A DNA stretch of 64,000 nucleotides, from contig NZ_FNHI01000024.1 in the NCBI RefSeq assembly GCF_900103455.1, positions 88,872 to 152,871 of the forward strand. Direction: 5' to 3'. Below, in pieces: positions 33,576 through 41,859 of this stretch. Position numbers and translations under genes: made by a program. The notes below the pieces were generated by a model, which worked only from the letters and a program-made list of their open reading frames with translations, had not been told where the DNA came from and did no database searches. This stretch comes from Streptomyces wuyuanensis. GTDB lineage: Bacteria; Actinomycetota; Actinomycetes; Streptomycetales; Streptomycetaceae. How positions within the stretch are numbered: the first letter of the stretch is position 1; each line of letters opens with the position of its first letter.

Positions 33576-34571
33576 ATGACGCGAACCGACAACAACGCCG
33601 TCGAGGTACGGGGCCTCGTCAAGCACTACGGCGAGACCAGGGCGCTGGACGGGGTGGACCTCGATGTACGCGAGGGCACCGTCCTCGGTGTCCTCGGGCC
33701 CAACGGCGCCGGCAAGACCACCCTCGTCCGCTGCCTCTCCACCCTGATCACCCCGGACGCCGGACGTGCCACGGTCGCCGGCCACGACGTGGCGCGCCAG
33801 TCCCGGCAGCTCCGCCGGACGATCGGCCTCACCGGCCAGTACGCCTCGGTGGACGAGAAGCTGTCCGGCCGGGAGAACCTGTATCTGATCGGGCGGCTGC
33901 TCGACCTGACCCGCAAGGACGCCAGGCGCCGCGCCGACGAACTGCTGGAGCGCTTCTCGCTGACGGACGCCGCGAAGCGCCCGGCCGCCACCTACTCCGG
34001 CGGTATGCGCCGCCGGCTCGATCTCGCCGCCTCGATGATCGGGCGGCCCGCGGTCCTCTTCCTCGACGAGCCCACGACGGGCCTGGACCCGCGGACCCGC
34101 AACGAGGTGTGGGACGAGGTGCAGCGGATGGTCGCCGAAGGGGTCACCGTCCTTCTCACCACCCAGTACATGGAGGAGGCCGAGCGGCTGGCGCACGAGC
34201 TGACGGTCATCGACCGGGGCCGGGTCATCGCCGAGGGCGGGGTCGCCGAACTGAAGGCGAAGGTCGGCGGTCGGACGCTGCGGATCCGCCCGGCCGACGC
34301 GGCGCACCTGTCGGCGATGGCCGCGGCCGTGCGCGAGGAGGGCCTCGACGGTGTCGCGGGCGTCCAGGCCGTCCCGGACGAGGGCGTGCTCCACGTCCCG
34401 ATCCTGAGCGACGAGCAACTGACCGCCGTCGTGGGGCTGCTGGGCGCCCGGGGCTTCGCCGTATCCGACATCGGGACCGAGCTGCCCAGCCTGGACGAGG
34501 TGTTCCTGGCCATCACCGGCCGGCAGGCCGCGTCCGTCACCGACACGATCCCCCAGGAGGTCGCGGCATGA
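33576..34571 (+). CDS. ABC exporter ATPase, DrrA family
   Basis: ATP-binding subunit of 331 residues of the daunorubicin-resistance/lipid-exporter type. Walker A GPNGAGKTT (about residue 44), Q-loop LTGQYASVDE, signature YSGGMRRRLDLAASM, Walker B LFLDEPTTGLD and switch region TTQYMEEAE are all present. The C-terminal DrrA extension ends DEVFLAITGRQA. It energises efflux by the coupled permease (ATGA overlap at 34568). The ATG at 33576 starts the conserved core; an upstream minisatellite occupies the promoter region. Confidence 0.92.
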   Translation: MTRTDNNAVEVRGLVKHYGETRALDGVDLDVREGTVLGVLGPNGAGKTTLVRCLSTLITPDAGRATVAGHDVARQSRQLRRTIGLTGQYASVDEKLSGRENLYLIGRLLDLTRKDARRRADELLERFSLTDAAKRPAATYSGGMRRRLDLAASMIGRPAVLFLDEPTTGLDPRTRNEVWDEVQRMVAEGVTVLLTTQYMEEAERLAHELTVIDRGRVIAEGGVAELKAKVGGRTLRIRPADAAHLSAMAAAVREEGLDGVAGVQAVPDEGVLHVPILSDEQLTAVVGLLGARGFAVSDIGTELPSLDEVFLAITGRQAASVTDTIPQEVAA

Positions 34572-35386
34572 GCGCCGCCACGTCAACCGCCCCCGCAACC
34601 GCCGACGACGACGGCCGGATCGGTCTGCGCGGCAATCTCCGGCACATAGGCGCGCTCGTCCGCCGCAATCTGCTGTGGATCCGGCAGGACCCGGAGTCGA
34701 TGTTCGACGCCGTGCTGATGCCGATCGTCTTCACGCTGCTGTTCGTGTTCGTCTTCGGCGGCGCCATCGCCGGCAAGGGCAACCAGGACGCCTACGTCAA
34801 CTACGTCGTGCCCGGACTGATGGCGATGATGGGCATGAACATCGCCATGGGTGTCGGCACCGGCTTCAACCAGGACTTCCAGAGCGGGGTGATGGACCGC
34901 TTCCGGTCCCTGCCGATCGCCAGGTCGTCCGTGCTCATCGCCAAGATCGTCGTCGAGATCGGCCGGATGCTGGTCGCCACCGCCATCCTGCTGACGGTCG
35001 GTTTCCTGCTCGGTCTGTCCGTGAGCGACGTCCCGGGTCTCCTGGCGGCGGTCGGACTGTCGATGGTCTTCGGCTCCTCGATCATGTGGATCTTCCTCAC
35101 CATGGGCGTGACCATGAAGAACGCCCAGGCCATTCAGGGAATGGGGTTCCTGGTGCTGATGCCGCTGCAGTTCGGTTCCTCGATCTTCGCCCCGACCGGC
35201 TCCATGCCGGGCTGGCTGCAGACGTTCACCGACCACAACCCGCTGTCGTCGCTGGCGGACGCGGCCCGCGGGCTGATGAACGGGGGGCCCGTCGCCCACG
35301 ACGTGTGGGTGACGCTGATCTGGTCGGCGGTGATCACCGCGGTGATGGCCCCGGTGGCGATCAGGAGGTTCCGGACGAAGTCCTGA
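34568..35386 (+). CDS. ABC exporter permease, DrrB family
   Basis: Membrane subunit of 272 residues with six predicted helices. It has the ABC-2 pattern VRRNLLWIRQDPESMFDAVLMPIVF (shortened here to VRRNLLWIRQDP) and PIARSSVLIAKIVVE, and an FGSSIFAPT motif between the last helices. Paired with the preceding ATPase it should export a drug, lipid or pigment. The first ATG overlaps the ATPase stop by 4 bp. Its last 26 bp overlap the convergent AfsR-type regulator gene. Confidence 0.9.
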   Translation: MSAATSTAPATADDDGRIGLRGNLRHIGALVRRNLLWIRQDPESMFDAVLMPIVFTLLFVFVFGGAIAGKGNQDAYVNYVVPGLMAMMGMNIAMGVGTGFNQDFQSGVMDRFRSLPIARSSVLIAKIVVEIGRMLVATAILLTVGFLLGLSVSDVPGLLAAVGLSMVFGSSIMWIFLTMGVTMKNAQAIQGMGFLVLMPLQFGSSIFAPTGSMPGWLQTFTDHNPLSSLADAARGLMNGGPVAHDVWVTLIWSAVITAVMAPVAIRRFRTKS

Positions 35387-38300
35387 ACTGCCGGCTCCGG
35401 TCGTGCACGAGGGCGGTGGCCTCCTCCAGGGTGAGGGCGCGGCCCTCGGCACGCCGGGCGGCGAACGCCGCGTCGCCGAGCAGGGCGCGGACGACCCGCT
35501 CCGTGCGGTCGCGGTTCTCCCGCTCCAGGGCGCTCACGGCGACGTGCCCGGCCGGCTTCACGTGCTCGTACGCACCGAGCAGCCGTGCGGCGTCGTGTGC
35601 CGGCTCCGGGCCGAGTCCCGCCAGCGCCTCGGCCGCGGTGAGCAGTTGGATCGCGGGCATGTGCGGCGCGACCATGGCCGACAGCGGGGTCAGGGCACGC
35701 TCCAGTGCCTGGCGCACGTGGACCAGGGCGTCCTCGTACCGGCCCTCCAGGCAGTCGAGCCAGGCGACTCCGCCCAGCCGGAGGCCGTCGAAGAGCGCCA
35801 GGGCCGGCGCCGCGAACTCCCGTGCCAGCAGGTCGAACTGCTCGCGGGCCTCCCGGACACGGCCCCTGCGGCCCAGGCTCAGGGCCAGGATGAGCCGCGC
35901 GGCGGGCACGACCTCGACCGTCGCGCCGTCGCCGGCGCCGGCGAGGACGTCCCTGAGGATCTCCTCGGCCTCCTCGCCCCGGTCGAGTTCGTCCAGGACG
36001 CCGGCGAGCCGGGCGCGCAGGATCGGCACCTGACCGCGGGCGCCCAGCCGCTCGGCGCGGTCGATGGCCTCGGTGAAGTCGTCGGCGGCGAGCTCGAACT
36101 CGCCCCGCCGCTCCCGCGCCTCACCGCGCGCCGAGAGCGCCTCCGCCGCGCCCCACAGGTCCCCGAGCCCTTCGAAGATCTCCAGGCTGCGGTCCGCGTC
36201 GGCGCTCGCGTCACCGGCCCATTCGGTGCGGTTGGCCAGGACGTTGGCGCGCATCTGGAGCGCGGCGGCGAGCGACCAGGTGTCACCGGACGCCTCGCAG
36301 CCGCTCACGGTCTCGTCCAGGACGTCGCGCAGCCGCTCGGCGTCCCCGACGAGCACCAGGGCGAAGAACCAGAGGCTGCCGGGGAACCGGCAGGTCTGCG
36401 GCAGCCCGGGCCGGTAGACCTCGGCGACCCGGCCGAGCCACGCCAGCTGCTCCGGGGTCGTCCAGTCCTCCATCCCGTGCTCCATGCTGGCCATCGCGAT
36501 CAGCCGCACCCCGCGCCGCGCCTCCAGCCGCAGGGCGGGCTCCAGCGGCGGGGCGGCCCCGGTGACCGGGGTGTGCAGGGGCGGGGCGGGGGCGGCGGGC
36601 GGGGCGAACGGGTCGGGGCCGAGGGCGGCGACGGCCTGCGCCCAGTGCCGCGCGTCGGCCCGCATGTTGCGCATCTGCCAGTACCAGGCCAGGGACAGCA
36701 CCAGGCACAGGGACTCGTCCTCGTCGGATGCGGCGACCGCCCGGCGCAGAGCGGTGCGCAGATTCTCGTACTCGCGCTCCAGCCGGGCGACGGCGGCGTT
36801 CTGCTCACGGCCGCGGAGCAACGGCTCCGTGCGGCGGGCGAGTTCGCGGTAGTGCGTGAGATGGGCCCGCTCGGCGTCCGCGCGGTCACCGGCCGCGTCG
36901 AGTTGTTCGGCTGCGTACTCGCCGACGGTCTCCAGCAGCCGGTAGCGCATCCCGCCGTCCGCCGAGGGCTCCGCCATGACCAGCGACTTGTCGACGAGCG
37001 CGCCGAGGACGGTGAGTACGTCCCGGGCGTCCACCGGGGTGCCGGGGGCGCCGCCGGACGCCGGCGCAGCGGAGCCCGAGGCGGGCGGGGCGGAGGCTGC
37101 CCCACCGGAGGCGGCCCGCGGATCGGCGGAGTGCGGCACGACGGCCCGCGGATCGGCGTCGGCGCGAGGTACCGCGGCAACGGGCCGCTCGTCGTGGGCG
37201 CCGCCCGCGGCCGACCGCGGGCCGGGACGCTCGGGGTGCCCGCCCTGCGTGGCGCAGACCGCTTCCGCCGCGGGGAGGTCGCAGCCGCGGGCGAACACGG
37301 ACAGGCGGCGCAGGACGGTGCGTTCCGCCGGGTCGAGCAGGTCCCAGGACCAGTCGACGACCGCGCGCAGCGTCTGCTGGCGCGGCAGGACCGTACGGCT
37401 TCCGCTGGTCAGCAGACGGAAGCGGTCGTCGAGACGGTCCGCGATCTGCCGCGGGGTGAGCATGCGAAGGCGCGCCGCGGCCAGTTCGATGGCCAGCGGC
37501 AGTCCGTCGAGACGGCGGCAGATCTCCTCCGCGGCCCCGGCGTCGTCCCCGGCCCGGAAGGCGGGGTTCGAGGCGGCGGCCCGGTCGGCGAACAGCCGCA
37601 GCGCCATCGGGTCCGGCAGCGGGCCGACGGGGCGCACCACCTCCCCCGGCACGCCCAGCGGTTCCCGGCTGGTGGCGAGCACCGTGAGCCCCGGGCAGCC
37701 CTCCAGCAACCGCTCGGCGAGCGTCGCCGCCGCGGCCACGACGTGCTCGCAGTTGTCGAGGACGATCAGCATGCGTCGGCGCGCGCAGTGCTCGACGAGC
37801 CGCAGCAGCGGATCATCGCCCTGACGTTCGGACGCGACCCGCAGTTCCTCCGCCCGTGCGCCGCGCAGGACGGTCTCACGCGCGCCGAGCCCGGTGAGGA
37901 CGGCTTCGGGCACGCTGTCGGGGTCGCCGACGGGCGCGAGCTCCACGAGCCAGACGCCGTCCGGGTACGCGCCGGACACCCGTTCCGCCGCCTCCTGCGA
38001 GAGCCGGGTCTTGCCCGCCCCTCCGGTGCCGAGCAGGGTCACGAGCCGCGCCGCGGCGAGGTCCTCGCGGATGGCGTCGATGTCCGCCTCCCGCCCCACG
38101 AAGCTGGTGAGCCGGGCCCTCAGATTCCCGGTACGGGCACGGGAGTCCGCAGCATCCGACGCGGGCGCGGAGGACTGGGCCGATGACGAGGCCGGGGCCG
38201 GGGCGGGCGGGGCGGCGGAGCCCGGGACGGAGGAGGCGGCACCCGCCGGCCGATGGGGGCCAGCGGTGCGGGGGTCGGGTGCGGCCGGCTGCGGCCGCAG

Positions 38301-39008
38301 CAGTTCCGCGTGCAGGGCGCGCAGTTCGGGCCCCGGATCCGTACCCAGCCGGTCGGCGATCCGGCGCCGCACGGTCCCGTAGGCCGCGAGCGCCTCCGCC
38401 GTACGGCCGGCGGCGCGCAGGGCGCGGATGCGCAGGGCCTGGAGCGGCTCGTCGAGGGGATGCCCGTCGCAGAGCCCGGCGAGCTCCGCCAGTGTCTCCT
38501 CGGCTCGGCCGAGTGCCAGGGCGGCCTCCAGCCGGGCACGCCGGGCGGCGAGCAGCCGCGCCTCCCAGCGGGCCGCCTCGGCCGTGCGGTCCGGCAGATC
38601 GGCCAGCACCGGGCCCCGCCACAGCCCGATCGCCTCGTCGAGCAGTTCCACCGCCTTGCCGGGGTCCCCGCCGGCGAGCGACCTCGCGCCCTCGGACGCG
38701 AGCCGCTCGAACCGGTGCAGGTCGATGTCCTCGGGCCCGGCACCCAGCCGGTAGCCGCCGTCCGCGGAGAGCACCGCGCCGTGCCCGAGTACCCGCCGGG
38801 TCCGTCCGACGAGGGCCTGGAGCGCGCCGACCGCGTCGGCGGGGGCGTCGCCGTCCCACACCTCTTCGACCAGCACCCCGACGGGGACGGTACGGCCGCC
38901 GCGCAGGGCCAGCACGGCCACCAGCGCGCGCAGCCGCGGACCGCCGAGCGCGGCGGGGCTGCCGTCGTCGTGGTGGGCCCTGGTGGTGCCGAGTACGGAG
39001 TAGCGCAC
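35361..39008 (-). CDS. AfsR/SARP-family regulator with NB-ARC and TPR-like domains
   Basis: Large transcriptional activator of 1215 residues. The N-terminal OmpR-like winged helix (residues about 1-90) is followed by the bacterial transcriptional activator domain (about 95-240). A Pro/Ala/Ser linker leads to an NB-ARC ATPase (Walker A GTGGAGKTR near residue 325, ILDNCEHV Walker B region written VLDNCEH) and a C-terminal TPR-like helical region. Two further low-complexity inserts (about residues 585-665 and 795-820) split the ATPase/TPR parts. GTG at 39008 has GGAG 9 bp upstream; a GTG six codons earlier is possible. SARPs bind direct repeats near promoters of secondary-metabolite genes. The target is unknown, but the neighbouring ABC exporter is a candidate. 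Confidence 0.88.
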   Translation of the reverse strand: MRYSVLGTTRAHHDDGSPAALGGPRLRALVAVLALRGGRTVPVGVLVEEVWDGDAPADAVGALQALVGRTRRVLGHGAVLSADGGYRLGAGPEDIDLHRFERLASEGARSLAGGDPGKAVELLDEAIGLWRGPVLADLPDRTAEAARWEARLLAARRARLEAALALGRAEETLAELAGLCDGHPLDEPLQALRIRALRAAGRTAEALAAYGTVRRRIADRLGTDPGPELRALHAELLRPQPAAPDPRTAGPHRPAGAASSVPGSAAPPAPAPASSSAQSSAPASDAADSRARTGNLRARLTSFVGREADIDAIREDLAAARLVTLLGTGGAGKTRLSQEAAERVSGAYPDGVWLVELAPVGDPDSVPEAVLTGLGARETVLRGARAEELRVASERQGDDPLLRLVEHCARRRMLIVLDNCEHVVAAAATLAERLLEGCPGLTVLATSREPLGVPGEVVRPVGPLPDPMALRLFADRAAASNPAFRAGDDAGAAEEICRRLDGLPLAIELAAARLRMLTPRQIADRLDDRFRLLTSGSRTVLPRQQTLRAVVDWSWDLLDPAERTVLRRLSVFARGCDLPAAEAVCATQGGHPERPGPRSAAGGAHDERPVAAVPRADADPRAVVPHSADPRAASGGAASAPPASGSAAPASGGAPGTPVDARDVLTVLGALVDKSLVMAEPSADGGMRYRLLETVGEYAAEQLDAAGDRADAERAHLTHYRELARRTEPLLRGREQNAAVARLEREYENLRTALRRAVAASDEDESLCLVLSLAWYWQMRNMRADARHWAQAVAALGPDPFAPPAAPAPPLHTPVTGAAPPLEPALRLEARRGVRLIAMASMEHGMEDWTTPEQLAWLGRVAEVYRPGLPQTCRFPGSLWFFALVLVGDAERLRDVLDETVSGCEASGDTWSLAAALQMRANVLANRTEWAGDASADADRSLEIFEGLGDLWGAAEALSARGEARERRGEFELAADDFTEAIDRAERLGARGQVPILRARLAGVLDELDRGEEAEEILRDVLAGAGDGATVEVVPAARLILALSLGRRGRVREAREQFDLLAREFAAPALALFDGLRLGGVAWLDCLEGRYEDALVHVRQALERALTPLSAMVAPHMPAIQLLTAAEALAGLGPEPAHDAARLLGAYEHVKPAGHVAVSALERENRDRTERVVRALLGDAAFAARRAEGRALTLEEATALVHDRSRQFRTSSGTS

Positions 39009-39125
39009 CCGCCCATTCTCCGTGACGCCCGCACCGCTCCCGGCACGGTTCGGGCAGCGCGGCGGAACTCCCGCCCCGTCCGGGACGTTCTGGCCGTGCC
39101 GCCTGTACGGTCGGCATGCGGATCC

Positions 39126-39170
39126 GCCGATCACCCGTCCGCCGATCACGCACCAGCCGATCACGCCCCG
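39126..39170. repeat. Three 15-bp direct repeats upstream of M50 protease
   Basis: GCCGATCAC recurs at 39126, 39141 and 39156, each followed by a variable 6-bp tail, giving a 15-bp period. The array lies between the divergent AfsR-type gene (start 39008) and the M50 gene (start 39183), within 15 bp of the latter. An operator or slippage repeat is possible. Confidence 0.8.
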
Positions 39171-39182
39171 GGAGCGCCATCG

Positions 39183-39989
39183 ATGACCTCGGCCACCACC
39201 CGCACCAGCGACCGGAGGATCTCGCCCGTCTTCCTCGGCATCGCCTCGATCATGGCGGTCACGGGCTGGGCGGTGTGGACGGACTTCGCGAACAGCCCGG
39301 GCGTCGCGGTGTTCCTGTTCGTCACGGCCGCGTGGATCGTGTCCCTCTGTCTGCACGAGTACGCGCACGCCCGCACCGCCCTGCACGGCGGCGATCTCAC
39401 GGTCGGCGCGAAGGGCTATCTGACGCTCAACCCGCTGAAGTACACGCATGCGGTGCTGAGCATCGTGCTGCCCGTCCTGTTCGTGATCATGGGCGGTATC
39501 GGTCTGCCCGGCGGTGCGGTCTTCATCGAGCGGCACCGCATCAAGGGCCGCTGGAAGCACAGCCTGATCTCCGCGGCGGGCCCGCTGACGAACGTCCTGT
39601 TCGCGGTCGTGTGCACGGCGCCCTTCTGGCTCGGCGCACTGGAGGGGGTGCCCCTCGGGTTCCGCTTCGCCCTGGCGTTCCTGGCGCTGCTCCAGGTCAC
39701 CGCCGCGATCCTGAACTTCCTGCCCGTTCCCGGCCTGGACGGGTACGGGGTGATCGAGCCCTGGCTGTCGTACCGCTTCCGGCGTCAGGTGGAGCCGTTC
39801 GCTCCGTTCGGGCTGCTGGCGGTCTTCGCCGTCCTCTTCATCCCCGAGGTGAACCACGCGTTCTTCGACGGGATCTTCGCCGTGATGGACGCACTGGGGG
39901 TGTCCCGGGCGGAGGTCGCCTGCGGCCAGGACCTGTACCGCTTCTGGACCGAGCAGTACCCGGAGTGCACGGCGCTGCTCGACCGGTAG
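39183..39989 (+). CDS. M50-family (site-2) membrane metalloprotease
   Basis: Intramembrane zinc protease of 268 residues with about six helices. The zinc motif HEYAHA (H58, E59, H62) lies in an early helix and the third ligand is D186 in NFLPVPGLDG, the pattern of SpoIVFB/S2P enzymes. There is no PDZ domain, and a C-terminal helix and soluble tail follow. Such enzymes cleave membrane-bound regulators or signal-peptide remnants; the target is unknown. No strong ribosome site is evident; the ATG follows a triple direct repeat. Confidence 0.87.
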   Translation: MTSATTRTSDRRISPVFLGIASIMAVTGWAVWTDFANSPGVAVFLFVTAAWIVSLCLHEYAHARTALHGGDLTVGAKGYLTLNPLKYTHAVLSIVLPVLFVIMGGIGLPGGAVFIERHRIKGRWKHSLISAAGPLTNVLFAVVCTAPFWLGALEGVPLGFRFALAFLALLQVTAAILNFLPVPGLDGYGVIEPWLSYRFRRQVEPFAPFGLLAVFAVLFIPEVNHAFFDGIFAVMDALGVSRAEVACGQDLYRFWTEQYPECTALLDR

Positions 39990-40032
39990 CCGGCGGCCCC
40001 TCGCCTGCGGCGGGGCGCGGGCGGGCGCGTGG

Positions 40033-40212
40033 TCAGGAGGTGGGCGTCGTGCGCGCCTTGCCGCGGCGGATGTAGTAGATCGCCATGTTCGAGGACACAC
40101 CGGCCAGCAGCACCCAGACGATCCCCAGCCAGCTGCCCTCGACGAAGGAGACGACCGCCGCGGCGACGGCGAGCACGCAGATGATCAGGGCGTAGATGGC
40201 GAGGCGGGGCAT
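40033..40212 (-). CDS. Small two-helix membrane protein
   Basis: Protein of 59 residues (MPRLAIYALIICVLAVA...) with two hydrophobic segments (about 4-22 and 29-47) and a basic tail YYIRRGKARTT. The ATG at 40212 has GGAG 8 bp upstream; a GTG at 40236 would add eight residues. No family name recognised; similar short proteins are common in Streptomyces. It ends 43 bp from the convergent M50 gene. Confidence 0.7.
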   Translation of the reverse strand: MPRLAIYALIICVLAVAAAVVSFVEGSWLGIVWVLLAGVSSNMAIYYIRRGKARTTPTS

Positions 40213-40437
40213 GGGGGTCGGCTCCTGTCCGGTCACGGGTGTTCCGGACCAGTGTCCCCCATGCCCGTACGGCGCCGGGTACGCGGCACCCGGACCGCCG
40301 GAGGCCGGCCCTGGCCGGGCCCGGGTCCACGGCCGGAAGCCCTCGGGCCGTCGGCGGACGCGGGTGACCCCGACGTCGCCCGGGCACCGGATCGGACCGC
40401 GACCGCGTTCCCGGTTCGGGCGCGGACGGGCGCCGGC

Positions 40438-41148
40438 TCAGACGTCGGTCACGCGCAGGCCCGCGTGCGCCTTGTAGCGCCGGTTCACGGAGATCAGGTT
40501 GGCGACCAGCGACTCGACCTGGTGGGCGTTGCGCAGCCGGCCGGAGAAGACCCCGCGCATGCCGGGGATGCGGCCCGCGAGGGCCTGCACGAGGTCCGTG
40601 TCGGCGCGGTCCTCGCCCAGCACCATCACGTCCGTGTCGATCTCCTCGATCGACTCGTCCTGGAGCAGCACCGCGGACAGGTGGTGGAACGCGGCGGTCA
40701 CCCGGGACTCCGGCAGCAGGGCCGCCGCCTGCTCGGCGGCGCTGCCCTCGGCCGGCTTGAGCGCGTAGGCGCCCTTCTTGTCGAAGCCGAGCGGGTTCAC
40801 ACAGTCGACGACCAGCTTCCCGGCGAGCTCGGAGCGCAGCGCCTCCAGGGTCTTGGCGTGTCCGTCCCACGGCACGGCCACGATCACGACGTCGCTGCGC
40901 CGCGCGCACTCGGCGTTCTCGGCGCCCTCGATGCCGAGGCCCAGCTCGGCGGCGGCGGTCTCGGCGCGCTCGGCGGCCCGGGAACCGATGATCACCTTCT
41001 GCCCCGCGCGGGCGAGCCGGTAGGCGAGGCCGCGGCCCTGGTCCCCCGTACCGCCCAGGACGCCGACGACCAGGCCGGAGACGTCGGGGAGGTCCCACGG
41101 GTCCTTGGCTGCGGGCTTCGGAGCGCTGGCGTTGTCTTGAGAAGTCAT
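40438..41148 (-). CDS. fno: F420H2:NADP+ oxidoreductase
   Basis: Cytoplasmic enzyme of 236 residues that moves hydride between coenzyme F420 and NADP. The Rossmann fingerprint GVLGGTGDQGRGLAYRLARAG is at about residues 29-49 (core GGTGDQG), with NADP-phosphate-binding SRAAERA after strand 2. Downstream blocks VDCVNPLGFDKKG and AFHHLSAVLLQD are typical of NpdG/Fno. The 28-residue Lys/Ala/Asp-rich N-terminus is an actinobacterial extension. It supplies F420H2 for F420-dependent reductases, possibly including the PNPOx-fold protein at 14509. Confidence 0.92.
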   Translation of the reverse strand: MTSQDNASAPKPAAKDPWDLPDVSGLVVGVLGGTGDQGRGLAYRLARAGQKVIIGSRAAERAETAAAELGLGIEGAENAECARRSDVVIVAVPWDGHAKTLEALRSELAGKLVVDCVNPLGFDKKGAYALKPAEGSAAEQAAALLPESRVTAAFHHLSAVLLQDESIEEIDTDVMVLGEDRADTDLVQALAGRIPGMRGVFSGRLRNAHQVESLVANLISVNRRYKAHAGLRVTDV

Positions 41149-41250
41149 GATCCGACCTTACTCGCAGGTAGCACGGCGGGCCGTCCCGTACGGGTGGACC
41201 GTTGACGAACCGCGGGCAGCCGCCTCGCCCGTGGGGCAGGATGCCCGGCC

Positions 41251-41859
41251 ATGGATGCCGTACGCGTCGCGCTCTTGCGAGAAGTCCTCGCCGGGACCGA
41301 GTGGCCCGCGGCCAGCCGGCGGTTCGCGGGGGCGCTGCGCTCCTCGGTCGTTCCGCAGGGCGGCGGACTGCTGCTGGTGGGGACGGCCGAGTACGAGCCG
41401 TGGCACCTCGCCGCGCACCTGGTGGACGAGGCTGCCTGGTCCGGGCAGCCCGAACTGGCGCCCACGCTGGTGCGGCACCGGGTGCTGCCGGGGGACCCGG
41501 CGCACCTCGCCGTCGGCCTCGGCCGGGTGGCGGCGGCCGGGCGCGGGGAGACGCTGCTGGTGGTGGCACCGCAGCGGCCGGACGCAGGGCTCCTGGAGCG
41601 GGTCCACGACGCGCGGCGCTCCGGGGCGACGGTGCTCTCGCTGGACGCGGGCGATCCCGAGGTGCTCGGGCTGGCGCACGAGGCGCTGACGGTGCCCGGG
41701 TCGGCGGAGGTCGACCTGGACACGGTGCAGCACCTGGTGAGCGCGGCGGCCGGCGAGAACGTCCTCCCGTCGCCCGGCCCGCGCGGCCGCCGACGCCTCC
41801 GCGACCGTCTCGCCCGGCTGGCCGACCAGCTGACCGCGCCGCCGCCCGCGCGCTGGTGA
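41251..41859 (+). CDS. Conserved hypothetical protein, coupled to MFS gene
   Basis: Protein of 202 residues (MDAVRVALLREVLAGTEWPAASRRFA). It shows alternating strand/helix segments such as GGGLLLVGTAEYEPWHLAAHL, cited only in part (LLLVGTAEYEPWH), and a basic C-terminal RGRRRLRDRLARLADQL helix. No named family recognised. Orthologues of this kind are common in Streptomyces. Its TGA overlaps the GTG proposed for the MFS gene (GTGA), suggesting co-translation. CAGGAT at 41235-41240 may be the -10. Confidence 0.65.
   Translation: MDAVRVALLREVLAGTEWPAASRRFAGALRSSVVPQGGGLLLVGTAEYEPWHLAAHLVDEAAWSGQPELAPTLVRHRVLPGDPAHLAVGLGRVAAAGRGETLLVVAPQRPDAGLLERVHDARRSGATVLSLDAGDPEVLGLAHEALTVPGSAEVDLDTVQHLVSAAAGENVLPSPGPRGRRRLRDRLARLADQLTAPPPARW

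Noticed and set aside
39009..40100. N-terminal extension of the AfsR-type protein
   Set aside because: It runs antisense to the M50 gene and has no family resemblance; GTG at 39008 with a GGAG site starts the winged-helix domain.
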